A stretch of DNA of 35,834 nt from Oxalobacteraceae bacterium (GCA_021298975.1 JAJTGC010000050.1:1-35834), one strand, 5' to 3'; shown: positions 16,226-24,865, counted from the first letter of the stretch. The notes: a model not told the origin generated them from the letters alone. Program-made: numbers and translations.

Positions 16226-17249
16226 TCAGTCACTGAAAAGCCGCTCGAGTTTGTCCCTGTCAGGCCGGTGTACCACACCCTTTTCGGTGATGAGCGCCGT
16301 CACCAATTCCGCAGGGGTCACATCAAACGAAGGATTGCGGACCATCACGCCAGCCGCTGCCCACTGATAATCGCGGAAGCCGGTGACTTCCAGAGAGGAG
16401 CGCTCTTCAATCGGAATATCTTCGCCGCGCGCGACCTGCAGGTCGATGGTCGACAGGGGGCAAGCGACATAAAACGGAATGCCGTGCCGGTGTGCGAGTA
16501 CCGCCACCATGTAGGTACCAATCTTGTTGGCGACATCGCCATTGGCGGCGACGCGATCGGTTCCAACAATCACGGCATCGACTTCACCGCGCGCCATCAT
16601 ATGACCGGCCATGTTGTCGGTGATAAGCGTGACGGGGATATTTTCCTGCACCATTTCCCACGCCGTCAGACGCGCACCTTGCAGGAAGGGGCGGGTTTCA
16701 TCGGCAATCACCGAAATACGCTTGCCCGAGGCAACCGCAGAGCGGATCACCCCCAGCGCCGTACCATGCCCAGCCGTTGCCAGCGCACCCGCATTGCAAT
16801 GCGTAAGCACGCGGGCACCATCCGGCAAAAGTGCCGCGCCCGCCGCGCCCATGGCCAGATTGATTTGCACATCCTCGCTGTGTATGGCTTGGGCTTCCCG
16901 GAGCAGGGTCTCGGACAGCACGGCTGTATCGGCGGCGCCATGGCGCTGCCAGCACGCGCGCATTCGGTTGAGTGCCCAGAACAGATTGACCGCCGTCGGG
17001 CGGCTTGCGGCCAGTACATCAAAGCCCAGTTGCAAATGCTGGTCAAATTCGGCGCGCGGTAAATGATGCAGTCGCAAGGCTTCCAGCGCCACACCATAGG
17101 CGGCCGCCACACCGATGGCGGGCGCGCCCCGCACGACCATGGTTCGAATGCCTTCGGCGACACCTTGGCAGACGCGTCTGATCGATCATCTCCAGCCACT
17201 GCTTGCCAGATTCGCGCATCCAGCGCAGGGTGACCACGGCTTGCGTCAT
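16226..17249 (-). pseudogene. mtnA: Methylthioribose-1-phosphate isomerase, frameshifted near the N-terminus
   Basis: Isomerises methylthioribose-1-P to methylthioribulose-1-P. The true start is ATG 17249 (MTQAVVTLRWMRESGKQWLEMIDQTRLP), 1 nt after the apt stop. After IDQTRLP the frame is lost. The family sequence resumes in another frame as QGVAEGIRTMVVRGAPAIGVAAAYG and runs intact to 16226. Roughly a dozen residues expected between these blocks are missing, so the lesion is a deletion of about 35 bp near 17165-17175, not a single-base slip. The remaining ORF from ATG 17140 (304 aa) keeps RGAP, the HCNAGALATAGHGTALGVI segment with the catalytic Cys, and GTDRVAANGDVANKIGTY with the catalytic Asp. 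A shortened enzyme is conceivable. Last gene of the mtnP operon. Confidence 0.8.
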
Positions 17250-17250
17250 G

Positions 17251-17778
17251 CTAGTCCCCTTCGAATTCGCACAGGGCAAAAACCGAAAGACCCATTTTTT
17301 CCAGTCGCTGTCGGCCACCGATATCGGGCAGATCAACCAGAAACGCGCATTCAACGATGTGGCCACCCATTTTTTGTACCAGCGTCACGGCGGCTTCGGC
17401 TGTACCACCGGTGGCGAGCAAATCATCAATGATCAATACACGCTCGCCCGAGGTAATGGCGTCGTCATGAATTTCAATGCGGTCGGTGCCATATTCCAGC
17501 GCATAGTCATGGCCGGTCGTTTTACCTGGCAGCTTGCCCGGTTTGCGCACAGGAATAAAGCCGATACCCAGCGCATAAGCGAGTGGTGCTGCAAACATGA
17601 AGCCACGCGATTCGATGCCAACGATTTTATCGATAGGCTGATTACGATAACGCGCAATCAGACTGTCAATACAGGCTTTGAAGCCGGCAGGATCTTTCAG
17701 CAGGGTCGTGATGTCACGAAACTGAATACCCGGCTTGGGATAGTCCGGAATGGTGCGGATGAATTGGGTGAAGTCCAT
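17251..17778 (-). CDS. apt: Adenine phosphoribosyltransferase
   Basis: Converts adenine and PRPP to AMP and pyrophosphate. 175 residues, close to the usual 170-185. The PRPP-binding signature VLIIDDLLATGGTAEAA, the N-terminal IRTIPDYPKPGIQFRDITTLL and the GIESRGFMFAAPLAYALGIGFIPVRKPGKLP segment are all typical of Apt. In this operon it would recover the adenine released by MtnP. It starts 3 nt after the aldolase stop and ends 1 nt before the mtnA start. Confidence 0.95.
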   Translation of the reverse strand: MDFTQFIRTIPDYPKPGIQFRDITTLLKDPAGFKACIDSLIARYRNQPIDKIVGIESRGFMFAAPLAYALGIGFIPVRKPGKLPGKTTGHDYALEYGTDRIEIHDDAITSGERVLIIDDLLATGGTAEAAVTLVQKMGGHIVECAFLVDLPDIGGRQRLEKMGLSVFALCEFEGD

Positions 17779-17781
17779 GGT

Positions 17782-18450
17782 TTACTCGGATGAGGTGGCA
17801 TGTTTGCCATAGGTTTTGAAACGATCAATGACTTCCTGCATTTCCTGCGCAGACAGCAGGACCGGCATGCCATTCTGGCGGGCGATCAGATATTGCTGGC
17901 AAAGCGATTCCACTTCGGTGGCCACGGTCATGGCTTCATCCAGATCCCGGCCAAGCGCAATCAGACCATGATTGGCCAGCAAACAGGCTTTACGATCGGT
18001 CAGGGCTTCCACCGCATACGCCGACAAGGTGTCGGTACCAAACAGCGTGTAGGGCGCGCAGCGTATCGAATCACCACCGGCGATGGCGATCATGTAGTGA
18101 AACGGTGGCAAATCTTCGCGCAGGCAGGCCAGTGCGGTCGCATACGGTGAATGGGTATGAACGATTGCGTGGATATCAGGGCGCTGTTGCAGTATGTCGC
18201 GGTGAAAATGCCATTCACTGGATGGTTTGCCATGGCCAATCACGGTGCCATCGAAACGCATGGCGACCACGCCGGTTTCAGTCATCGCATCTACCGGAAC
18301 ACCGGAGGGCGTGACCAGAAAGTGATCTTCCTCGCGACAGCTGATATTGCCGGTCGTGCCGCGATTAAGTCCACTGATTTCCAGTCGTCTGCAGGCCGAC
18401 AGGATTTGCCTGCGCAATCCGGCACTGTGGTTCATTGCCGCGTTGCTCAC
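17782..18450 (-). CDS. ald2: Class II aldolase (fuculose-1-P aldolase-like), probable methylthioribulose-1-phosphate aldolase
   Basis: A 222-residue zinc aldolase of the FucA/RhaD/AraD family. GLNRGTTGNIS, VTPSGVPVD and SSEWHFH (E79 catalytic) are present, with zinc ligands H98 and H100 in HTHSPYA and H161 in NHGLIALG. In the methylthioadenosine DHAP shunt, such an aldolase cleaves methylthioribulose-1-P to DHAP and methylthioacetaldehyde. Its place between mtnP and apt-mtnA points to that substrate rather than fuculose-1-P or to MtnB dehydratase activity. The GTG start overlaps the mtnP stop (GTGA), implying translational coupling. The substrate is inferred from context. Confidence 0.82.
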   Translation of the reverse strand: MSNAAMNHSAGLRRQILSACRRLEISGLNRGTTGNISCREEDHFLVTPSGVPVDAMTETGVVAMRFDGTVIGHGKPSSEWHFHRDILQQRPDIHAIVHTHSPYATALACLREDLPPFHYMIAIAGGDSIRCAPYTLFGTDTLSAYAVEALTDRKACLLANHGLIALGRDLDEAMTVATEVESLCQQYLIARQNGMPVLLSAQEMQEVIDRFKTYGKHATSSE

Positions 18451-19334
18451 GATGTCAGCAATCGGCCAGCGACTGCAGAGAGCTTTTCCAGCATGGCGGG
18501 ATCACGTGCTTCGGGTGCAGTAATCAGCGCATGTTCAAGCGCTGTGCGGCAGCTGCACGTCGCAGCCTGTGCATCCGTTTTGAGATGGGGGATGACTTGT
18601 TTGACCAGCGTGCGGCCTTTGTTCGCATTGGCCATCAGCACGCCCACAATCTGCTCGACCGTGACATGATCATGATCCGGATGCCAGCAGTCAAAATCCG
18701 TCACCATCGCGACGCTGGCATAGCAAAGCTCTGCTTCACGAGCGAGCTTGGCTTCCGGCATATTGGTCATGCCAATCACATCGCAACCCCACTGCCGATA
18801 CAGATTCGACTCTGCCAGACTCGAGAACTGCGGACCTTCCATCGCCAGATAAGTGCCGCCACGAACGGCTTCGATACCTGCTTCAGACGCACTTTGCTGC
18901 AACCAGTCGCCCAGACGTGAGCACACCGGATGAGCAACCGATACGTGAGCCACCATGCCTTTGCCAAAAAATGATTTTTCGCGTGCGAAGGTACGATCAA
19001 TGAACTGATCAATGATCACAAAAGTACCCGGTGCGAGGGAGGCTTTGAGCGAGCCAACGGCCGACAGAGAAATGACATCGGCGACGCCCAGACGCTTGAG
19101 TGCGTCAATATTGGCACGGTAGTTCACTTCGGAGGGCGGAATCTTGTGTCCACGACCGTGACGCGGCAAAAAGGCCATGGGCTGGCCGAACAGATCACCG
19201 ATCAGTATCTCGTCCGAAGGTTCACCAAACGGTGAGCTCACGCTTACCCACTGACGATTTTCCAGGCCATCGATGTCATAAATACCACTGCCACCGATGA
19301 CGCCAATGACGTTCTGTCGCGCGTTGCTGTGCAT
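18447..19334 (-). CDS. mtnP: S-methyl-5'-thioadenosine phosphorylase
   Basis: Phosphorolyses MTA, a by-product of polyamine and other SAM-dependent synthesis, to adenine and methylthioribose-1-P. 295 residues of the MTAP/PNP family. The opening IGVIGGSGIYDIDGLEN, the phosphate-site PRHGRGHKIPPSEVNYRANI, AMEGPQFSSLAESNLYRQWGCDVIGMTNMPEAKLAREAELCYA and the late DFDCWHPDHDHVTVE, which discriminates MTA from purine nucleosides, are all present. First gene of the operon mtnP-ald2-apt-mtnA. No SAM riboswitch was recognised in the 188 bp upstream. Confidence 0.93.
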   Translation of the reverse strand: MHSNARQNVIGVIGGSGIYDIDGLENRQWVSVSSPFGEPSDEILIGDLFGQPMAFLPRHGRGHKIPPSEVNYRANIDALKRLGVADVISLSAVGSLKASLAPGTFVIIDQFIDRTFAREKSFFGKGMVAHVSVAHPVCSRLGDWLQQSASEAGIEAVRGGTYLAMEGPQFSSLAESNLYRQWGCDVIGMTNMPEAKLAREAELCYASVAMVTDFDCWHPDHDHVTVEQIVGVLMANANKGRTLVKQVIPHLKTDAQAATCSCRTALEHALITAPEARDPAMLEKLSAVAGRLLTS

Positions 19335-19464
19335 GGGCTGTGCTCTGTTGTCTGAATAAAGGAATTAATGTACCAAAGAAAGCTGCGTGCCCTTCGAAAG
19401 TAGGCACCGAGGTGCAGGGTCACTTTTCTTCAGGTCTGCCTTGAAAAGCGGATCCGGCCGGCCG

Positions 19465-19491
19465 TTGGCAGCGTACTTCTCCTGCTACACT
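19465..19491 (+). promoter_or_regulatory. Candidate promoter of the methyltransferase gene
   Basis: TTGGCA (19465-19470) and TACACT (19486-19491), 15 bp apart, lie about 30 bp before the methyltransferase start. The spacing is short, so this is tentative. Confidence 0.35.
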
Positions 19492-19522
19492 CCGCGCACT
19501 TCCCGATCCTCATGACTTTCCT

Positions 19523-20749
19523 ATGAACCGCATGACCTCTGCAGTCGAGACACCCCCCGAGATTCACTGGACCGAGAACGGCGAAACACGGAATGCCGAC
19601 TGGCGCTCCGAGAGCGGGATGTCGCCGCCGCGTCGTGTGGTTATTGCCGACGATACGATGACGGCCGATACCGCCTATCGCTTTGCTTGTGAAGGAACGG
19701 GTCTGTTATGGCGGGGCGATTTTCAGAATGCGCGTCAACTGCTGCAGGCGCTCGCGCGACGGGTTGACCGACCGTCACGCAAATCGGCGAAGGCTGCCAA
19801 GGCGGCCAAAGCCGCTGACAACGCAAAGCAGGGTACGCCCGGCGCGATCGCGATGCCTGACGTTTTCCACCGTCATCGTCTCACGCAGTCACAACGGGCC
19901 CGCACGCTGGGTATGGTGCTCATACCCTTTGATCAGGACCACAGCGTACCGCTGCGGCGCGCCCCCGATGTGAAGCAAGCTTGTACAGAAGCTTACGGTG
20001 AGGTCGGCCGTCCTTATCTTGCTTCGTTGCGAGAACTGCTCGGTATCGTCGGTGCGCATGAGTGGCGCAAGAAGGGCGTGATCATCGGCGGATCCGAGGC
20101 GCCGGCGTCATTTCGCATTCATCCGCACTATGGGGTGTTTGCGCCGGTACGCACCGACTATGCGCCGCTGGTCGCTCAGGCACCACTGCCCAAGTCGCTG
20201 GCGGCAGAGTCGCTTGCCTTTGATATCGGTACCGGTACCGGCGTACTGGCCGTGATACTCGCCAAACGCGGCATCGCGCGGGTCGTCGCCACGGAAAACA
20301 ATCCTCGCGCGATCCTCTGCGCAAAAGAGAATCTGCAAAAGCTCGGCTTGCAAAATCAGGTCGAGGTCGTCGATACCGATTTATTCCCTGAAGGACGCGC
20401 AGCATTAGTTGTCTGCAATCCCCCGTGGGTGCCAGCGCGGCCCAGCTCAACGCTTGAGCACGCTATCTTCGATCCGGACAGCCGGATGCTGCGCGGGTTT
20501 CTGGACGGTTTGGCGTCACATCTTTCGCCCGGTGGTGAGGGCTGGCTGATCTTGTCCGATTTCGCCGAGCATTTGCAATTACGTACTCGGCAGCAGCTGC
20601 TCGATATGATCGAGAGTGCCGGCTTGCGGATACTGGGACACATTGATGCGACACCCACGCACGCCAAGGTGGCTGATGCCAGTGATGCCCTGCACAGTGC
20701 CCGGGCGGCGGAGGTGATTTCCTTGTGGCGGCTGGCAGTGACACCGTAA
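19523..20749 (+). CDS. Class I SAM-dependent methyltransferase with NPPW motif
   Basis: A 408-residue protein. The C-terminal half is a Rossmann-fold methyltransferase with motif I AFDIGTGTGVLAVILAKRG and motif IV VVCNPPWVPA. NPPW/Y is found in enzymes that methylate planar nitrogens (adenine N6, glutamine N5), as in HemK/PrmC-like and small-methyltransferase families. The N-terminal 190 residues contain a Lys/Ala run (KAAKAAKAAD, about 89-98) and an unassigned domain (GMVLIPFDQDHSVPLRRAPDVKQACTEAYG). The actual substrate is not evident. It is transcribed divergently from mtnP. Confidence 0.85.
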   Translation: MNRMTSAVETPPEIHWTENGETRNADWRSESGMSPPRRVVIADDTMTADTAYRFACEGTGLLWRGDFQNARQLLQALARRVDRPSRKSAKAAKAAKAADNAKQGTPGAIAMPDVFHRHRLTQSQRARTLGMVLIPFDQDHSVPLRRAPDVKQACTEAYGEVGRPYLASLRELLGIVGAHEWRKKGVIIGGSEAPASFRIHPHYGVFAPVRTDYAPLVAQAPLPKSLAAESLAFDIGTGTGVLAVILAKRGIARVVATENNPRAILCAKENLQKLGLQNQVEVVDTDLFPEGRAALVVCNPPWVPARPSSTLEHAIFDPDSRMLRGFLDGLASHLSPGGEGWLILSDFAEHLQLRTRQQLLDMIESAGLRILGHIDATPTHAKVADASDALHSARAAEVISLWRLAVTP

Positions 20750-20758
20750 GTCAACGGT

Positions 20759-21145
20759 TCAAACTTGCTGAATCATGGCTGGATAGTGCGAAAGTACGGG
20801 ATCCACGGTGACCAAGGGCATACCTTCAGAAAGAGCTTGCGCAATCAGCAGCCGATCAAATGGGTCTTTGTGAACAAGCGGAAGCGACTGTACACCTGCG
20901 GCATGTTCGCTGGAAATGGGAATTTCATGGTAGCCGTTATCGATTAATCCACGCCGGATCAGCCGTGAATCGGCCCTGAAATCTTCTCTGCCGAGGCTGC
21001 TTTTGATAGCGATTTCCCAAATGCTGGCTGCGCTGAAATAGAGCGCATTGTCAGGATTTTCAATTAATTCTCTGGCGGGTTTTGAGAGACGTTCCGGCTG
21101 TCCTGCTGCCCACAGCAAGAGATGCGTATCGAGCAGGAATTTCAT
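20759..21145 (-). CDS. PIN-domain toxin (VapC-type)
   Basis: A 128-residue PIN ribonuclease with the acidic tetrad D6 (LLDTHLLLW), E44 (SIWEIAIK), D97 (HKDPFDRLLIAQA) and D115 (TVDPVLSHY). The LLDTHxLLW opening marks the subgroup usually paired with Phd/YefM-type antitoxins. The gene overlaps the antitoxin gene by 1 bp and is convergent with the methyltransferase gene, 9 bp away. Targets of such toxins are usually tRNA or rRNA; the target here is unknown. Confidence 0.9.
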   Translation of the reverse strand: MKFLLDTHLLLWAAGQPERLSKPARELIENPDNALYFSAASIWEIAIKSSLGREDFRADSRLIRRGLIDNGYHEIPISSEHAAGVQSLPLVHKDPFDRLLIAQALSEGMPLVTVDPVLSHYPAMIQQV

Positions 21146-21387
21146 CAGCCGCCCTTGAACAGTCGCTCTATGTCGTCTTCTCCCATACGGTCGAAGTCGT
21201 CCGGGACATCAATCTGCCCTGTCAAAAAGCCCAGCCGTTTGATTTGCGCGCCAGACGGGCCACTGAGGGGAATGACCTTGACCATGGGTTTGCCGGACTT
21301 GGCAATGATGAAAGACTCTCCAGCCGCCGCCCGCTCTACCAAGCGCGACAGGTGCGTTTTCGCCTCATGAATGTTGATTGTTTCCAT
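21145..21387 (-). CDS. Phd/YefM-family antitoxin
   Basis: 80 residues. METINIHEAKTHLSRLVERAAAGESFIIAKSGKPMVKVIPL is the typical Phd/YefM DNA-binding N-terminal domain. The acidic C-terminus (DVPDDFDRMGEDDIERLF) would wrap the PIN toxin. It is encoded directly upstream of the toxin, so the pair is probably autoregulated. An inverted repeat lies 18-33 bp upstream of the start. Confidence 0.9.
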   Translation of the reverse strand: METINIHEAKTHLSRLVERAAAGESFIIAKSGKPMVKVIPLSGPSGAQIKRLGFLTGQIDVPDDFDRMGEDDIERLFKGG

Positions 21388-21404
21388 GCCGCCACCTCTA
21401 GTAA

Positions 21405-21420
21405 ACTAAGTTCAGTTAGT
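21405..21420. promoter_or_regulatory. Inverted repeat, candidate operator of the Phd/PIN module
   Basis: ACTAA and TTAGT are separated by 6 nt. A second overlapping palindrome, AACT-N6-AGTT, spans 21404-21417. It is placed where a Phd-type repressor would bind. Confidence 0.4.
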
Positions 21421-21581
21421 CTAGTTTGATGGGCTGGAAAAGTCAAAGGGAGCGTCGACCGGGCTTGAGAGCCGCGTGCAATGGTGGTTGATTGATCGAG
21501 GGTCAGCGCCCTGGTACTCGACATTCACAACATGCCGCCGATTGTTGGGGGGTGTGACCTGGTCGGAGTAAGCACCGCGAC

Positions 21582-21611
21582 AAAAAACAAAGCCCGGCAT
21601 CACCGGGCTTG
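21582..21611 (-). terminator. Terminator of tRNA-His
   Basis: Stem AAGCCCGG / CCGGGCTT with a 5-nt loop (21590-21610). On the minus strand it is followed by TTGTTTTTTG. It lies about 16 bp after the tRNA 3' end. Confidence 0.88.
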
Positions 21612-21626
21612 AAATCATTGAATTTT

Positions 21627-21703
21627 TGGGGTGGCCGATGGGGCTCGAACCCACGACAACAGGAATCACAATCCTGGACTCTACCAACTGAGCTACGGCC
21701 ACC
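21627..21703 (-). tRNA. tRNA-His (GTG)
   Basis: On the minus strand the gene folds as a cloverleaf. The acceptor stem is GTGGCCG / CGGCCAC, the D-arm has AGCTCAGTTGGTAGAG, the anticodon stem-loop is CAGGA-TTGTGAT-TCCTG with anticodon GTG, and the T-arm has GTTCGAGCC. The base before the stem is G, giving the histidine-specific G-1 opposite C73, and CCA is encoded. A -10 box (TATAAT on the minus strand, 21747-21752) lies upstream and a terminator follows. Confidence 0.97.
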
Positions 21704-21746
21704 ACTGACACGACATCATCACGGCCAATGCCGCAACGAAGGCGCA

Positions 21747-21752
21747 ATTATA
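21747..21752 (-). promoter_or_regulatory. -10 box of tRNA-His
   Basis: Perfect TATAAT on the minus strand, 43 bp before the tRNA 5' end. The -35 region is poor (TGCCCG). Confidence 0.55.
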
Positions 21753-21826
21753 CAAAATTCCAGCCACGCCGGGCACGCTTCGGCGTACAAACAGCCTGCA
21801 AACGGCAGATTGCGTTTTTTTGCCCC

Positions 21827-22651
21827 TTAATCCATCTGCCCGGCCACCTCGTCGACGGGCGGATTGAGATCCAGCAGCACCCGAAATGCGGTGGCGAGCG
21901 TTGTTCGACTGCCGGTGGTGTAAGCGCTCAGCGCCCCCTGAGACGGCGCATTGGTGTGCAGCAGTCCGTGCTGACTTAGCAGGCGCTCGAGTTGCCGTGC
22001 GACCGGCGCACCGGTATCGACCAGTTGCACCGGAGTCCCGGTGGCGGCGGTAGCGCTGGCGATCAGCGGCTCGACAAATGGGTAGTGGGTGCAACCGAGT
22101 ACCAGGGTGTCAGCCTTCTGAGCGAGCAAGGGTGCCACGTAGCGTTGTACGAGAGCGGCAGTGTCACGCGACTGCAGTTCGCCTTTTTCGATCTGGTCGG
22201 CCAGCCCGTTGCAGGCCTGCGCAATGAAAGTCACACCCGTGGCAGCAGAAATTTGCTGCTGCAGTTTTTGAAATTTGTCGCTGGCGAGTGTTCCAGCCGT
22301 CGCCAGCACACCCACCACGCCAGAACGCGTGAGGGCTGCCGCCGGCTTGAGTCCCGGCTCCACACCCACGACCTGAAGATCCGGATAACGTTCACGCAAG
22401 GCAGCAATCGCAGCGGCCGTTGCGGTGTTGCAGGCCACTACCATCGCCTTGATGTTAAAGCGGAGCAGAAATGCGGCAATCGCCAGTGCGCGCTCGACGA
22501 TCACCGATTCCGGTTTTTCACCATAGGGCGCGAAGCCGGAATCAGCAAAATAAAGCAGTGCTTCATGCGGTAGCAGCGTGCGCACATGGCGCAGTACCGA
22601 CAAGCCACCGATGCCTGAATCAAAGATGCCAATAGGTGCCGAGTTGGACAT
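21827..22651 (-). CDS. murI: Glutamate racemase
   Basis: Makes D-glutamate for peptidoglycan. 274 residues, normal length. The opening PIGIFDSGIGGLSVLRHV, FADSGFAPYGEK, and the two catalytic cysteines in VVACNTATAAA and LGCTHYPF are intact. ATG 22651 gives the canonical start. The frame also opens at TTG 22678 inside the end of the fumarase gene, which is less likely. It follows fumarase on the same strand after 19 bp and is probably co-transcribed. Confidence 0.95.
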   Translation of the reverse strand: MSNSAPIGIFDSGIGGLSVLRHVRTLLPHEALLYFADSGFAPYGEKPESVIVERALAIAAFLLRFNIKAMVVACNTATAAAIAALRERYPDLQVVGVEPGLKPAAALTRSGVVGVLATAGTLASDKFQKLQQQISAATGVTFIAQACNGLADQIEKGELQSRDTAALVQRYVAPLLAQKADTLVLGCTHYPFVEPLIASATAATGTPVQLVDTGAPVARQLERLLSQHGLLHTNAPSQGALSAYTTGSRTTLATAFRVLLDLNPPVDEVAGQMD

Positions 22652-22670
22652 GAGGCCGCAGGGCGGGGTG

Positions 22671-24206
22671 TTATCCAACGCTGACCGGAATCTTGCCTAT
22701 CGTGGCTGCGATACGTTGCTGCCATTCTTTGGGGCCGGTGTTGTGCACCGAAGTCCCGTTCGAATCGACGGCCACGGTAACCGGCATATCGGTGACCTCG
22801 AATTCGTAAATCGCTTCCATGCCCAGATCGGCAAACCCGACCACCTTGGCACTCTTGATCGCTTTTGAAACCAGGTAGGCAGCACCACCCACGGCCATCA
22901 GATACGCCGACTTGTGGTTCTTGATCGATTCAATCGCTATCGGGCCACGCTCGGCTTTGCCGATCATCGCAATCAGGCCGGTTTTCTCGAGCATCATGTC
23001 GGTGAATTTGTCCATGCGGGTTGCCGTCGTTGGTCCCGCAGGGCCCACCGCTTCATCACGCACCGGATCCACCGGCCCCACGTAGTAGATCACGCGGTTT
23101 TTGAAATCCACAGGCAGGCTTTCGCCTTTGGCGAGCATGTCCTGAATCCGCTTGTGTGCCGCATCGCGACCCGTGAGCATTTTGCCGTTCAGGAGCAGCG
23201 TCTGGCCGGGCTTCCATGCAGCGACTTCGGCGGCTGTCAGCGTATCCAAATCGACGCGTTTTGATTGGTGCGTATCGGGTGTCCAGTGCACCTCGGGCCA
23301 CTCGGACAACGAGGGCGGATCGATATAAGCCGGACCTGAACCATCCAGCACAAAATACGCATGGCGGGTCGCCGCGCAATTCGGAATCATCGCCACAGGT
23401 TTGGAAGCCGCGTGCGTTGCATGCATCATGATCTTGACATCCAGCACAGTCGTCAGACCACCCAGACCTTGCGCGCCTATGCCCAGCGCATTGACTTTCT
23501 CATAGAGCTCAACGCGTAATTCGTCGAGCTTGTTTTTCGGGCCGTGTGCCAGCAGATCGCTCATGTCAATATCGCCCATCAGTGATTGCTTGGCCATCAG
23601 CATTGCATGTTCTGCGGTGCCACCGATGCCGATGCCCAGCATGCCGGGCGGACACCAGCCGGCGCCCATGGTGGGCACCGTTTTCAGCACCCAGTCCACC
23701 AGAGAATCTGATGGGTTGAGCATCACGAACTTGGTTTTATTCTCCGAGCCGCCGCCTTTGGCAGCCACCTGAACGTCGACCGTGTTACCCGGTACCAGTT
23801 CCATGTGCACGACCGCAGGTGTATTGTCTTTCGTGTTCTTGCGTTCGAACTGCGGATCGTCGACGACCGAGGCGCGTAATTTGTTGTCAGCAAAGTTGTA
23901 GCCGCGTCGTACACCTTCATTGATGGCATCCGTGATCGAGCCGGGGAAACCTTCGAAGCGCACATCCATGCCGATTTTGAGGAAGACATTCACGATGCCC
24001 GTGTCCTGACAGATAGGGCGTTTACCTTCCGCACACATGCGCGAGTTGGTCAGAATTTGCGCAATCGCGTCTTTGGCAGCAGGACTTTGCTCACGCTCGT
24101 AGGCGCGTGCAAGATGGCGAATGTAATCGACCGGATGGTAATAGCTGATGAACTGCAAGGCAGCGGCAACGGATTCGATCAGGTCGTCTTGCTTGATGAT
24201 AGTCAT
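22671..24206 (-). CDS. Fumarate hydratase, class I (iron-sulphur)
   Basis: Oxygen-sensitive [4Fe-4S] fumarase of the FumA/FumB type, TCA cycle, 511 residues. The N-terminal domain carries cluster-ligand cysteine segments SRMCAEGKRPICQDTGI, WCPPGMLGIGIGGTAEHA and PNCAATRH. The C-terminal beta domain follows with GKMLTGRDAAHKR, GPAGPTTATRMDKFTD and MIGKAERG. The whole length is present without interruption. It starts 50 bp after the UPF0114 gene on the same strand and is followed by murI. Confidence 0.95.
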   Translation of the reverse strand: MTIIKQDDLIESVAAALQFISYYHPVDYIRHLARAYEREQSPAAKDAIAQILTNSRMCAEGKRPICQDTGIVNVFLKIGMDVRFEGFPGSITDAINEGVRRGYNFADNKLRASVVDDPQFERKNTKDNTPAVVHMELVPGNTVDVQVAAKGGGSENKTKFVMLNPSDSLVDWVLKTVPTMGAGWCPPGMLGIGIGGTAEHAMLMAKQSLMGDIDMSDLLAHGPKNKLDELRVELYEKVNALGIGAQGLGGLTTVLDVKIMMHATHAASKPVAMIPNCAATRHAYFVLDGSGPAYIDPPSLSEWPEVHWTPDTHQSKRVDLDTLTAAEVAAWKPGQTLLLNGKMLTGRDAAHKRIQDMLAKGESLPVDFKNRVIYYVGPVDPVRDEAVGPAGPTTATRMDKFTDMMLEKTGLIAMIGKAERGPIAIESIKNHKSAYLMAVGGAAYLVSKAIKSAKVVGFADLGMEAIYEFEVTDMPVTVAVDSNGTSVHNTGPKEWQQRIAATIGKIPVSVG

Positions 24207-24256
24207 GTCATTCGGGCTTTAAAAAATGAAACGGGATGCGTGTCTAAATGCGCGTC

Positions 24257-24865
24257 TTAATGCCTGTCCTGATTCTCATGCAATGTGGCTGACATGATGC
24301 GGTCGGCATAGGCAATGGCAAGAGCAGACAACAGGAAGACCAGATGAATCACCGTTTGCGCGACCAGCGTCTTGGTCTCGTGTGCACTGGCATTGATAAA
24401 AGATTTCAGCAGATGAATCGACGAAATGCCAATGATCGCGGTAGCCAGCTTTACTTTTAACACCGAGGCATTGACATGCGACAGCCACTCTGGCTGATCA
24501 GGATGGTTTTCCAGATGCATGCGGGACACGAAAGTTTCATACCCACCCACGATCACCATGATCAGCAGATTGGAAATCATCACCACGTCAATCAGTCCGA
24601 GCACCACCAGCATGATGGTGGTTTCAGTCAGTCTGGCTTGTGGCGCTGCGCCCTCGACGCTGGTCGCACTCAGAATGTGGCTCAGTGCCGTGCCATTGCC
24701 CATCAGCGCACCCACCAGATCGACCAGCTCGACCCAGAAGTGGTACACGTACACGATTTGCGCCAGGATCAATCCAATATACAAAGGCAGTTGCAGCCAC
24801 CGCGTCATGAATATGAAATTGGCAAGCGACGAGATTTTTTGCGGGGTTTTTTGCTCGGAAGTCAT
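24257..24865 (-). CDS. UPF0114 (YqhA) family membrane protein
   Basis: 202 residues with four hydrophobic helices (about 24-48, 84-110, 136-156 and 168-188). The pattern RWLQLPLYIGLILAQ, LIDVVMISNLLIMVIVGGYETFVSR and KVKLATAIIGISSIHLLKSF is characteristic of UPF0114/TIGR00645 proteins. The biochemical role is unknown. The gene is first in the minus-strand run with fumarase and murI, and divergent from acsA. Confidence 0.92.
   Translation of the reverse strand: MTSEQKTPQKISSLANFIFMTRWLQLPLYIGLILAQIVYVYHFWVELVDLVGALMGNGTALSHILSATSVEGAAPQARLTETTIMLVVLGLIDVVMISNLLIMVIVGGYETFVSRMHLENHPDQPEWLSHVNASVLKVKLATAIIGISSIHLLKSFINASAHETKTLVAQTVIHLVFLLSALAIAYADRIMSATLHENQDRH

Noticed and set aside
16223-16239. 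Palindrome TTTTCAGT-C-ACTGAAAA at the convergent ends of the EAL gene and mtnA
   Set aside because: A one-base loop and an AT-rich stem make a poor terminator. It overlaps the mtnA stop codon and may be chance.
15941-17062. 373-codon plus-strand ORF across the end of the EAL gene and mtnA
   Set aside because: It overlaps the EAL signature sequence and runs antisense to conserved mtnA, so it is a shadow frame.
17169-17180. Perfect 12-bp palindrome CAGACGCGTCTG in mtnA as an operator
   Set aside because: It lies inside the coding region at the deletion junction and is more simply a by-product of the rearrangement or chance.
22652-22678. Upstream TTG start for murI
   Set aside because: It adds nine residues not found in the family, overlaps the fumarase stop and has no ribosome binding site.
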